Translations under genes and position numbers: made by a program
Shown: positions 50,631-60,985 of the stretch, piece after piece
Layout of the letters: each line of letters begins with the position of its first letter
How positions within the stretch are numbered: position 1 is the first letter of the stretch
The notes under the pieces: generated by a model
What the model was told of the DNA's origin: nothing
The model's input: the letters and a program-made list of their open reading frames with translations, nothing else
Database searches by the model: none
NCBI RefSeq assembly: GCF_036404855.1
Contig: NZ_DASWYS010000374.1
Coordinates: 1 to 64,000, forward strand
Source of the DNA: Pelomonas sp036404855
GTDB taxonomy: Bacteria > Pseudomonadota > Gammaproteobacteria > Burkholderiales > Burkholderiaceae_C
Length of the DNA stretch: 64,000 nt
Direction: 5' to 3'

Positions 50631-52008
50631 GGGTGTCTCCTGATTGAGATTGAAGTGCGGAGACCACTTGTTCCATCTTCATGAAGCGCGAGCCCTTGAC
50701 CAGGGTCTGGGCCGCGTCGGGTCGTGTGTCCAGGGCCGCGATCAGCGTGGCCGTGTCGTCGAAGGCGCGTGCCCCGGGGCCGTAGGCCGCAGCGGCGTCG
50801 CGGGCGGCGGAGCCGGCCGTCCAGAGATGCGCGATGCCGCGCGCGGCGGCATAGGCGCCCACCTCCTGATGGAAAGCGGGGCCGTCGTCGCCGACCTCGC
50901 CCATGTCGCCAAGGATGAGCCAGCCCGCGCCGGGCAGGCTTGCCAGCAGGTCGATGGCGGCGCGCACGCTGTCGGGATTGGCGTTGTAGCTGTCGTCAAC
51001 GAGGGCGCGGCCGCGCGCGTCGACTTTCAGCTCCGAGCGGCCCTTGACGGCACGGAAGGCCTCCAGGCCCTGGGCAATGGCACTCAGCGGCGCGCCCGCC
51101 GCCAGCGCGCACGCGCCCGCCGCCAGCGCATTGCGCACGTTGTGCTCGCCGGCCACGTGCAGCGCCACGGGCGCGGTGCCTGCGGGCGTGTGCAACTCCA
51201 GCGCCCAATGGGTGCCCATCCAGGTCGCGTCGCCGGTCACGTCGGCCTGGCCGCGCAGCGCGAAGCTCAGGTGGGGGCGAGAGCCCGCCAGCTCCAGCCA
51301 GATGGGCGCACAGGCGTCCTCGGCAGGGAAGACGGCGCAGCCGCTGGGACCCAGTGCCTCGATGACTGTGCCGTTCTCTCGCGCGACAGCTTCCACCGTG
51401 GCCATGAATTCCTGGTGCTCGCGCTGAGCGTTGTTGACCAGGGCCACCGTCGGCTGCGTCATCGCGGCCAGCGGCGCGATCTCGCCAGGGTGGTTCATGC
51501 CCAGCTCGACGACGGCAGCACGATGGCTGGTCTCGTCGTCGTGGCGCAGCCGCAGCAGCGTCAGCGGCACGCCGATCTCGTTGTTGTAGTTGCCCTCGGT
51601 CGCCAGCGCCGCGTCGGCCACCCAGGCACGCAGGATGCTGGCGATCATCTGGGTCGCCGTCGTCTTGCCATTGGAGCCGGTGACAGCGATCACCGGCAGA
51701 TGCTGCTGGCGGCGCCATGCGGCGGCGAGCTGGCCGAGGGCGACCTTGGCGTCGCGCACGAGCAGGCCGGGCAGACCTGCTTCAGCGAGGCCGCGCTCCG
51801 CCAGCGCAGCGGCGGCGCCGGACGCCTTGGCCTGTGCGAGGAAATCGTTGGCATCGAAGCGCTCGCCGCGCAGTGCGACGAACAGGTCGCCAGCCCGCAG
51901 CGTGCGCGTGTCGCTGTGCACGCGGGCGAAGCCGGTCGCGCCGTCGCCCACCAGGGTCGAGCCCGGCAGCAGCGCCTGCGCTTCAGCCAGCGACATGAAG
52001 TTGCTCAC
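50620..52008 (-). CDS. murF: UDP-MurNAc-tripeptide--D-Ala-D-Ala ligase MurF
   Basis: A 462-residue Mur ligase. N-terminal substrate domain (DTRTLRAGDLFVALRGERFDANDFLAQA), P-loop VIAVTGSNGKTTATQM, ELGMNHPGEI, NNAQREHQEF, and the C-terminal DDSYNANPDSVRAAI and LGDMGEVG motifs. It joins D-Ala-D-Ala made by Ddl to the tripeptide precursor. It overlaps murE by four bases and mraY by 11. Confidence 0.97.
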   Translation of the reverse strand: MSNFMSLAEAQALLPGSTLVGDGATGFARVHSDTRTLRAGDLFVALRGERFDANDFLAQAKASGAAAALAERGLAEAGLPGLLVRDAKVALGQLAAAWRRQQHLPVIAVTGSNGKTTATQMIASILRAWVADAALATEGNYNNEIGVPLTLLRLRHDDETSHRAAVVELGMNHPGEIAPLAAMTQPTVALVNNAQREHQEFMATVEAVARENGTVIEALGPSGCAVFPAEDACAPIWLELAGSRPHLSFALRGQADVTGDATWMGTHWALELHTPAGTAPVALHVAGEHNVRNALAAGACALAAGAPLSAIAQGLEAFRAVKGRSELKVDARGRALVDDSYNANPDSVRAAIDLLASLPGAGWLILGDMGEVGDDGPAFHQEVGAYAAARGIAHLWTAGSAARDAAAAYGPGARAFDDTATLIAALDTRPDAAQTLVKGSRFMKMEQVVSALQSQSGDTHAA

Positions 52009-53471
52009 AGGCCCGCCCTTTCCAGCAGCGCGGCGCGCGCTTCGCCGACGTCGGAGAAGGGGCGGCGCACGCCGTTGACTTCCTGGTAATCCTCGTGGCC
52101 CTTGCCGGCGATGAGGACGATATCGCGCGCCCCAGCCTGGGCGATGGCCGCTCGGATGGCTTCCTCGCGCGCCTCGATGACCAGGGCCTGCGGCGCGGCC
52201 ACGGCGATGTCGGCCATGATCTGCGCCGGTGCCTCGGTGCGCGGGTTGTCCGTCGTGACGACGACGCGGCTCGCCAGGCGCGCCGCGATGGCGCCCATCT
52301 GCGGGCGCTTGCCGCGATCGCGGTCCCCGCCGCAGCCGAACACGCAGACCAGCTCTCCGCCGCGCGCCTGCGCCAGGCCCTGCAGGGCGGACAGCGCCTT
52401 GTCCAGCGCGTCAGGCGTGTGGGCGTAGTCGACGACGACCTGAGGCAGTTCACGGCCATTGCCCACTCGCTGCATGCGTCCCGGCACCGGCGTCACGCGG
52501 CCCAGCACGCGGGCCACGTCTGCCAGCGCATGACCTTGTGCGCGAAGGGCGCCGGCCACGCCCAGCAGATTGGCCGCGTTGTAGTCGCCGATCAGGCCCG
52601 TCTGCACTTCAACGGTCTCGCCGCTCTCGCACAGCGTGAAGGCCAGACCCTCGCCGGTGTAGTGCAGGCCGCGGGCCAACAGCCGGGCATCGCTGCGCTC
52701 GACGCCGGTGCTCCAGACGTCCAAAGACGCCAGTTCTGCGGCCAGGTCCTCGCCCTTGGGATCGTCAATGTTCACGACGGCGGCACGCAGGCCAGGGAAA
52801 TCGAACAGCGCACGCTTGGCCACCCAATAGGCGTCCATCGTGCGGTGGTAGTCGAGATGGTCTTGCGTGAAGTTCGTGAAGACCGCGACACGCACGGCAC
52901 TGCCCGCCAGACGGCCTTCGACGATGCCGATGCTGCTGGCCTCGATGGCGCAGGCCGAGAAGGCCTGGTCGCGCATGCGGGCGAAGGCGGCCTGCAGCAG
53001 CACAGGGTCGGGCGTGGTCAGGCCGTTGTAGTCCAGCTTGGGTGGCTCGCCGATGCCCAGCGTGCCGACGACACCGCAGCGCCTGCCAAGCTGGCCTGAC
53101 GCCTGTGCAATCCACCAGGCCGACGAGGTCTTGCCATTGGTGCCGGTGACGGCGATGACGTCCAGCGTGTCGGTGGGCTTGCCAAAGAAGGCCGCGGCAA
53201 TCTCGCCGGTGCGCGCCTTCAGGTCGGGAAGCGAGGCGACGCGCGCGTCGACGAAGCCGAAGCGCTCCACGTCGCCATCCTCGACAAGGCAGGTGGCGGC
53301 GCCAGCGGCCAGCGCCGCGCTCACGAACTCGCGGCCGTCGCGCGCATAGCCGGGCCAGGCAATGAAGGCGTCGCCGGGCTGGACCTGGCGGCTGTCGGTG
53401 CGCAGCGTGCCGGTGCACCACTCGCTGAGCCAGCGCGCGGCGGCGTCGGAGGATTTCAGGCGTGTCAGCAT
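52005..53471 (-). CDS. murE: UDP-MurNAc-L-Ala-D-Glu--meso-diaminopimelate ligase MurE
   Basis: A 488-residue Mur ligase. P-loop VIAVTGTNGKTSSAW, EASSIGIVEGRLAG, NFTQDHLDYH, DYAHTPDALDKAL and the specificity motif DNPR (in TTDNPRTEAPAQI) show that it adds meso-diaminopimelate, as expected for a Gram-negative wall. The carbamylated Lys is expected in MDAYWVAKRALF. The start shares one base with the ftsI stop (TGATG). Confidence 0.97.
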   Translation of the reverse strand: MLTRLKSSDAAARWLSEWCTGTLRTDSRQVQPGDAFIAWPGYARDGREFVSAALAAGAATCLVEDGDVERFGFVDARVASLPDLKARTGEIAAAFFGKPTDTLDVIAVTGTNGKTSSAWWIAQASGQLGRRCGVVGTLGIGEPPKLDYNGLTTPDPVLLQAAFARMRDQAFSACAIEASSIGIVEGRLAGSAVRVAVFTNFTQDHLDYHRTMDAYWVAKRALFDFPGLRAAVVNIDDPKGEDLAAELASLDVWSTGVERSDARLLARGLHYTGEGLAFTLCESGETVEVQTGLIGDYNAANLLGVAGALRAQGHALADVARVLGRVTPVPGRMQRVGNGRELPQVVVDYAHTPDALDKALSALQGLAQARGGELVCVFGCGGDRDRGKRPQMGAIAARLASRVVVTTDNPRTEAPAQIMADIAVAAPQALVIEAREEAIRAAIAQAGARDIVLIAGKGHEDYQEVNGVRRPFSDVGEARAALLERAGL

Positions 53472-55258
53472 CAGAAGCTCTCTTCCACGGCGACGGCCTT
53501 CTGGTTGGCGACGATCTGACTCTTCACGTCCAGGTCCGGCTGTACACCCAGCAGGCGCAGCGTCTGCGCCGTGACCTGACTGAACACCGGGCCGGCGACC
53601 TTGCCGCCGTAGTACACGCCAGCCGTGGGCTCGTCCACCATGACGGCGACGACGATGCGCGGCTTGCTGATGGGCGCGACGCCGACGAACCAGGAACGGT
53701 ACTTGTGGCTGGCGTAGCCGCGGCCTTCCTGCTTGTGCGCCGTACCGCTCTTGCCGCCGATGCTGTAGCCGGGCACCTGGGCATCGGGCGCCGTGCCACC
53801 AGGACCGGCGGCGGCCTGCAGCATCAGGCGCAACTCGCGAGCGATCTCGGGGCGGAAAACGCGGATGCCGGCGACCGGGTGGTCGTGCGGCTGACGCAGC
53901 ATGCTGACGGGGATGATCTCGCCATCGCGCGCAAACACGGTGTAAGCGCGTGCCAGCTGGAACAGCGACGCCGACAGGCCGTAGCCGTAGCTCATCGTGG
54001 CCTGCTCGATGGGCCGCCAGGTCTTGTAGGGGCGCAGCTTGCCGGAGATGGCGCCGGGGAAGCTGATCTGCGGCCGCTGGCCCAGGCCGATTGCCGTGAA
54101 CATCTCGTGCATCTCCCGAGGCGGCATCTGCATCGCGAGCTTGGCGGCGCCGATGTTGCTGGAGAACTTGATAACTTCGCGCACGGGGATCACGCCATGG
54201 GCCCTGGTGTCGCTGATGACGGCACCTTGGAAGGCGTACCTGCCGTTGCCGGTGTCCACCAGGGTGTCGGGCGTGGAGCGGCCGGTCTCCATGGACAGGC
54301 CGGCGATGAAGGGCTTCATCGTCGAGCCGGGTTCGAAGACGTCGGTCAGCGCACGGTTGCGCAGTTGCTCGCCGGAGAGGTTCTGGCGGTTTCCGGGGTC
54401 GTAGCTGGGGAAGTTGGCCAGGGCCAGCACCTCGCCGCTCTGCACGTCCAGCACGACAACGGAGCCCGCCTTGGCCTTGTTCTCGGCCACTGCGTCACGG
54501 ATGCGCTGGTAGGCGAAGAACTGCACCTTGGAGTCGACGGCGAGATCGATGTCGTGGCCATTGGCGGCCGGCACGATGTCGCCGATGTCCTCGACGACGC
54601 GGCCCAGGCGATCACGCACGACAGAGCGCGAGCCATCGCGGCCCTGCAGCTCCTTCTGAAAGGCCAGTTCGATACCCTCCTGGCCGCGATCCTCGACGTT
54701 GGTGAAGCCGACCACATGGGCCGCCGCCTCGCCCTCCGGGTACTTGCGGCGGTACTCGCGGTCCTGGAAGATGCCCTTGAGGCCGATTGCCTTCACACGT
54801 GCGGCGGTGTCGTCATCGGCCAGACGCTTGAGCCAGACGAAGCGCGACTCGGGATTGAGCTTCGCTGCCAGCTCCTTGTTCGACAGACCCAGCGCCTTGG
54901 CCAGCTCGCGGCGCTTGTCGGCGTCAGCATCGACTTCCTTGGGAATGGCCCAGATCGACGGCACGGCCACGCTGGCAGCCAACACCTGGCCAGAGCGGTC
55001 ATTGATGCGGCCACGACTTGCCGGCAGCTCCAGCGTATGCGCATAGCGCGCCTCGCCCTGCTTCTGGAAGAACTCCGTGTGCAGCACCTGAACATAGATG
55101 GCACGCGCGAGCAGGCCGGCGAATGCCAGCCCCACCAGGGCGACGAGGAAGCGCGAGCGCCAGGGCGGCGTCTTGGACGCCAGCAGCGGGCTCGTGGAAT
55201 AGCTGACGCCGCGGCCCGAGCCCAGGGCGCGTGCGCCTGACCTGCTCTGCCGGGTCAT
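53471..55258 (-). CDS. ftsI: Septal transpeptidase FtsI (PBP3)
   Basis: A 595-residue class B penicillin-binding protein that cross-links septal peptidoglycan. A short cytoplasmic N-terminus and one membrane helix (FLVALVGLAFAGLLARAIYV, about 37 to 56) are followed by the pedestal domain and the transpeptidase domain with Ser312 (EPGSTMKPF), SSN at 366-368 and KSGT at 503-506. GGGGG a few bases before the ATG serves as ribosome site. The start overlaps the stop of a 25-codon frame that separates it from ftsL. Confidence 0.97.
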   Translation of the reverse strand: MTRQSRSGARALGSGRGVSYSTSPLLASKTPPWRSRFLVALVGLAFAGLLARAIYVQVLHTEFFQKQGEARYAHTLELPASRGRINDRSGQVLAASVAVPSIWAIPKEVDADADKRRELAKALGLSNKELAAKLNPESRFVWLKRLADDDTAARVKAIGLKGIFQDREYRRKYPEGEAAAHVVGFTNVEDRGQEGIELAFQKELQGRDGSRSVVRDRLGRVVEDIGDIVPAANGHDIDLAVDSKVQFFAYQRIRDAVAENKAKAGSVVVLDVQSGEVLALANFPSYDPGNRQNLSGEQLRNRALTDVFEPGSTMKPFIAGLSMETGRSTPDTLVDTGNGRYAFQGAVISDTRAHGVIPVREVIKFSSNIGAAKLAMQMPPREMHEMFTAIGLGQRPQISFPGAISGKLRPYKTWRPIEQATMSYGYGLSASLFQLARAYTVFARDGEIIPVSMLRQPHDHPVAGIRVFRPEIARELRLMLQAAAGPGGTAPDAQVPGYSIGGKSGTAHKQEGRGYASHKYRSWFVGVAPISKPRIVVAVMVDEPTAGVYYGGKVAGPVFSQVTAQTLRLLGVQPDLDVKSQIVANQKAVAVEESF

Positions 55259-55332
55259 GTCTGCCCCCTTCGTGCAGCGCGTCCCGCCGGGCGTGGGCGA
55301 GCTTGCTTGAGGAGGCGCTGGGCAGTGCTCAT
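55255..55332 (-). CDS. 25-codon reading frame coupled between ftsL and ftsI
   Basis: ATG at 55332 overlaps the ftsL stop (ATGA), and the TGA at 55257-55255 overlaps the ftsI ATG (ATGA). The predicted peptide MSTAQRLLKQARPRPAGRAA plus RRGQT is very basic (seven Arg or Lys of 25) with no hydrophobic segment. It resembles no protein known to me. It may be a translational relay that lets ribosomes pass from ftsL to ftsI, a remnant of a longer FtsI N-terminus, or chance. The perfect double overlap is the argument for it. Confidence 0.4.
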   Translation of the reverse strand: MSTAQRLLKQARPRPAGRAARRGQT

Positions 55333-55592
55333 GGCGTCACCCCCGACGCGACAACGGCGGGCGAGATCACGCGCATGCGCAGGCGCTCGCGGGCGACCTG
55401 CTCCACGCGCAGGTTGGTGGCCTGCGCATGACGCTCGGCTTTCAGCCGCTCGGCGTCGGCGGCCAGGCGCTGGCCTTCATTCTTGGCTCGCTCTCGTTCG
55501 GCAAAGAGGCGGCGCGACTCGTAGGCGTTGTGCACGAGCACGAGGCCACTGGCCAGCACGGCCAGCAGGAGGATGAGATTGAGCTTGACCAC
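55329..55592 (-). CDS. ftsL: Cell division protein FtsL
   Basis: An 87-residue bitopic divisome protein: N-terminal membrane helix (KLNLILLLAVLASGLVLVHNAYES, about 3 to 26), then a heptad-type coiled coil (RLFAERERAKNEGQRLAADAERLKAERH) that pairs with FtsB, and a C-terminal end (VARERLRMRVISPAVV). Sequence is divergent across bacteria, so recognition rests on size, topology and its position between rsmH (4-base gap) and ftsI. Confidence 0.92.
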   Translation of the reverse strand: MVKLNLILLLAVLASGLVLVHNAYESRRLFAERERAKNEGQRLAADAERLKAERHAQATNLRVEQVARERLRMRVISPAVVASGVTP

Positions 55593-55596
55593 TCCG

Positions 55597-56550
55597 TCAG
55601 GCCTTCAATGGCGCATCGGTGCGCTCGGCCACGCGCAGCACCGCGGAGCGTGCGCGCGGGTTTGCGGCCACTTCGGCGGCGCTGGGCATCACACGGCCCA
55701 ACGCCTTCAGCGCCAGCGCTGGCGGCGGCGCGAAAGGCGCGCGGCGGTCCACCTCGGCCTTGCTGTGGGCAGCAATGAACTGCTTGACGCGGCGGTCCTC
55801 CAGCGAATGAAAGCTGATGACGCTCAGCCGCCCACCGGGCGCCAGCAGGTGCAGCGCGGCATTCAGCCCTTGCTCAAGCTCCTCAAGCTCGCCATTGACA
55901 TGAATCCGAAGGGCTTGAAAGGTGCGCGTGGCCGGGTCCTGGCCGGGCTCGCGGGTCTTGACCGCGCGAGCCACGAGTTCGCGCAGCTCGTCGGTGCGCG
56001 TGAGACGCGCACCGGTTTCGCGGCGAGCAACAACCGCCTTTGCAATCTGTGCAGCAAACCGTTCTTCGCCATAGTCTCGAATCACCCGTGCAATCTCGCG
56101 CTCGTCGGCGCTCGCGAGGAAGTCCGCTGCACTCGCCCCGCGCGTCGTGTCCATGCGCATGTCCAACGGCCCGTCGAAGCGGAAGCTGAAGCCGCGCGCC
56201 GGGTTGTCAATCTGCGGGCTGGACACGCCCAGGTCCAGCAGCACGCCGTCCACCTGGTGCACCCCCAGCGCCATCAGTTGCTCAGCCATGTCGGCAAAGC
56301 CGCTGTGGACGATGGCGAAGCGCGGATCGGCGATGGCCGCGGCCGCAGCGATAGCCTCGGGGTCGCGGTCGATGGCGATCAGTCGGCCCCCAGGGGCCAG
56401 TTTGGCCAGCAGCGCACGCGAATGGCCGCCTCGACCGAAGGTGCCGTCGACGTAGACACCGTCCGGCCGCGCGAGCACGCCGTCCACCGCCTCGTTCAGC
56501 AGCACGGTGGTGTGGCGGAACGTGGCGCTCTCGTTCATCCCGGCGGCCAT
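55597..56550 (-). CDS. rsmH: 16S rRNA (cytosine(1402)-N4)-methyltransferase RsmH
   Basis: A 317-residue SAM-dependent methyltransferase, formerly MraW. SAM-binding parts: YVDGTFGRGGHSRALL and LIAIDRDPEAI; LDLGVSSPQIDNPARGFSF and ALRIHVNGELEELEQGL and SFHSLEDRRVKQFI are highly conserved family segments. Start ATG 56550 shares a base with the mraZ stop (TGATG); a second Met four codons later (MNESATFRH) is possible. Confidence 0.97.
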   Translation of the reverse strand: MAAGMNESATFRHTTVLLNEAVDGVLARPDGVYVDGTFGRGGHSRALLAKLAPGGRLIAIDRDPEAIAAAAAIADPRFAIVHSGFADMAEQLMALGVHQVDGVLLDLGVSSPQIDNPARGFSFRFDGPLDMRMDTTRGASAADFLASADEREIARVIRDYGEERFAAQIAKAVVARRETGARLTRTDELRELVARAVKTREPGQDPATRTFQALRIHVNGELEELEQGLNAALHLLAPGGRLSVISFHSLEDRRVKQFIAAHSKAEVDRRAPFAPPPALALKALGRVMPSAAEVAANPRARSAVLRVAERTDAPLKA

Positions 56551-56990
56551 CAGAAGCTGAAGTCCTTGAGCGCGTCGGGCAGCGGGCCGGCCATCACCTC
56601 GGCCTCGTGGGCGGCATGAGCCTCGGCATCCCAGAGCTCGAAGTGGCTGCCCATGCCCAGCAGCATCACATCGCTCTTCAGGCCCGCGCTCTTGCGCAGC
56701 TCGGGCGAGATCAGGACGCGTGCCGCCGAATCAATGTCGACGTCCATCGCGTTGCCGAGGAAGACGCGCTTCCAGCCGGCGGCCGACATCGGCAGCGCTG
56801 CGACCTTGTCGCGGAAAACCTCCCAGGTCGGCCGCGGGAACAGCATCAGGCAGCCATCGGGATGCTTCGTGACGGTCAGGCGCCCTTGGCAGAGGAGTTG
56901 CAGCACCTCTCGGTGTCGGCTGGGCACACTCAGGCGGCCCTTGGCGTCTAGCGCCAAGTTGGAGGCTCCCTGAAAGACGATTTCCGACAC
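56550..56990 (-). CDS. mraZ: Transcriptional regulator MraZ
   Basis: A 146-residue AbrB-fold regulator that represses the division cluster. Two SpoVT-AbrB repeats are visible: FQGASNLALDAKGRLSVPSRHRE and FLGNAMDVDIDSAARVLISPELRKSAGL, each with the DxxGR/DxxxR core. TVTKHPDGCLMLFPRPTWE joins them. The start is GTG at 56990: an in-frame stop lies two codons upstream, so no longer form is possible; GGTGA stands three bases before it. First gene of the cluster. Confidence 0.96.
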   Translation of the reverse strand: MSEIVFQGASNLALDAKGRLSVPSRHREVLQLLCQGRLTVTKHPDGCLMLFPRPTWEVFRDKVAALPMSAAGWKRVFLGNAMDVDIDSAARVLISPELRKSAGLKSDVMLLGMGSHFELWDAEAHAAHEAEVMAGPLPDALKDFSF

Positions 56991-57019
56991 TTTTCACCAC
57001 GAAACGACACTTCCTCCCA
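56985..57019 (-). promoter_or_regulatory. MraZ-type 10-bp periodic repeats
   Basis: On the minus strand four five-base boxes recur exactly every 10 bp: TGGGA, TGTCG, TGGTG, TGTCG, starting at 57019, 57009, 56999 and 56989. MraZ of other bacteria binds TGGGN boxes with 10-bp period downstream of the mraZ promoter. Only the first box is a perfect TGGGN, so the match is partial. The last box overlaps the start codon. Confidence 0.6.
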
Positions 57020-57047
57020 CTTTAAGGGGCGGACCGTAGCCGGTCAA
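57019..57047 (-). promoter_or_regulatory. Promoter of the division and cell wall cluster
   Basis: A sigma70-type promoter read on the minus strand: -35 TTGACC (57047-57042), a 17-base spacer, and -10 TAAAGT (57024-57019). The predicted start site is near 57012, within the MraZ-type repeats, consistent with autorepression. No other good promoter is evident in the cluster. Confidence 0.6.
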
Positions 57048-57704
57048 GGATCGGCACAAGTTTTTTCAATGAAATCAAGCACTTAGGATTGGCTGTCGTT
57101 TTATACAGCCACGCTCAGAAAAGGCGTTCATAAATAAGGACTTGGGGGAATATTGCGAAGTGGCGCTTGAACTGTGCGCACACACCTTCGTCACGTTTGT
57201 CCCATGTTCTGGCTGTCTGATCAGCGCGTGAGAACTCAGGTCCACATGCAGAACTCAGGTCCTGAGCCTGAGACTTCAGATCAACTCAGCGAACTCGTCG
57301 CCCCCTCGCGACAAGTTAGTGTGTGCACGCATACTTTACGACGACACACCTCCACCAGGCGCCAACGTGGCTCCGTTGATGGTGCCTGGGTTTTGCCGCA
57401 CATATCACGGCACCCAGTGGCCATTGCTCACTCAGAATGACTGGCAGCCGCCAATTTCTGCTGAAATTTCATGCGGTTTCAGCCCTGTCTATCTACCGAG
57501 GAAGCCATGTGTCGTTCCTGTTCCCCGTGCGCTTCGGGCAACGCCTTGCCGCCGCCCTCGATGCGCCACGCATACCATGCATGACATGGACCAGAGGACG
57601 CCGAAGAACGCCGACTCCAAGGTGGAGGCCGTCGCGGCCAACCGTCGACTCCTCATCGCCGGCCGCGATGCCGGGCCGGGGCCGACCCCGAGGCGTCAGG
57701 GCGC
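57048..57704. other. Long intergenic region between mraZ and the hybrid kinase gene
   Basis: About 660 bases, markedly more A/T-rich than the rest of the window in its first half, with no coding frame I can support. It contains a small stem GGCTGT / ACAGCC (57091-57110), a palindrome TGTGCGCACA (57173-57182), and a tandem 13-bp repeat (separate entry). It must hold the kinase promoter and the upstream part of the mraZ promoter. Short open frames (57174-57440, 57581-57738) lack ribosome sites and family resemblance. Confidence 0.6.
57231..57262. repeat. Tandem 13-bp direct repeat in the intergenic region
   Basis: AGAACTCAGGTCC occurs at 57231-57243 and again at 57250-57262, a 19-bp period with a 6-bp spacer. 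Related fragments (AACTCAG at 57273-57279) follow. It may be a tandem binding site for a regulator of either flanking gene, or a small duplication. Confidence 0.7.
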
Positions 57705-60063
<2,359 letters not shown>

Positions 60064-60089
<26 letters not shown>

Positions 60090-60942
60090 TGACGCGACCG
60101 GATCCGGCCTGCAGTGGCCGCGCGTTCATCGGGTAGAGCCGGGCGAAGACGTCGAGCTGCTGGCCCGACAACGCGACAGGCTGGCGCAGCACCATCCACA
60201 GCACGCCCTCGCTGCAGGGCGGCGTCGTCAGCGAGCCCATGTAGGTGTAGTAGCCGCGCTCCTCGGGCAGCAACTGGTTCAGGTCGATCTGTGCCTGGGC
60301 CGGCAGCGCTTCGCCTTTTTCCAGTGGCAGGTTGCCCCAGACGGTCTGGATGATGGGATGGGCCTTGTCGTCACGGCCCCGCTCCAGCAGCACCGCGACC
60401 ACGGCCAGCCGCCCCTGCACATCCCGGTGCACGAGGTGGGCCACCATGTCGAACTGCTTGCCGTTGATGCGCTCCTCGCTGGGGCGGTGGAAATGGAACT
60501 GCTGCAGCTCGTAGCGACGTCCCATGACGGTGAGCCCGTTGCCGGGCGCGACGTCGACCTGGATGGTGTTGCCGTTGTCCAGCACCGAGAAGCTGCCCGG
60601 CCGATAGTCGAAGGCGATGGGCTCGAGATCAACGGCCAGCCCCTCGCGGATGTCGATGGGGCTTTGGCGCGTCCCGATGGCGCAGAGCCGGTTCTCGGGT
60701 GCCAGCCCGGCCCAGTGCTCCGGGCCGACGTCGCCTGCATAGCCCCAACGTGCCGGCCTGGGCGTCTCGGCCCTGGCGGGCTTGGCGCCCTTCGCCGCGG
60801 GCCGGGCCGTGGCCAGGCCTTCGACCGGGGTCGCCAGCCGCTCTGCCAGGCGCTGGCGCAGCACCTCGACGGGCTCCTTGGTGTCCTGGGCCTGGGCAGC
60901 GAGCGCGAGCAGGCAGACGGCGAGTGTCACGCGCGTTCTCAT
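60064..60942 (-). CDS. Alpha-class carbonic anhydrase, periplasmic
   Basis: A 292-residue secreted enzyme hydrating CO2. Signal peptide MRTRVTLAVCLLALAAQA; an unusual linker of about 60 residues (VEVLRQRLAERLATP..., then Lys/Ala/Pro-rich) precedes the catalytic domain that begins WGYAGDVGPEHWAGL. Zinc ligands are in QFHFHRPSEE (two His) and MVAHLVHRD (third His); SPIDI and SLTTPPCSEGVLWMVL are family motifs, with two Cys suited to a disulfide. An ATG at 60951 is an alternative start. It follows the MFS gene by 43 bases. Confidence 0.94.
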
Positions 60943-60985
60943 GCCGGTCATTTTCGGCAGGCTGGCCGCGAGCTTGAGCGGCACT

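Noticed and set aside
57174..57440. An 88-codon frame in the mraZ-kinase intergenic region
   Set aside because: Composition is unlike coding sequence here, no ribosome site, and it covers the tandem repeats.
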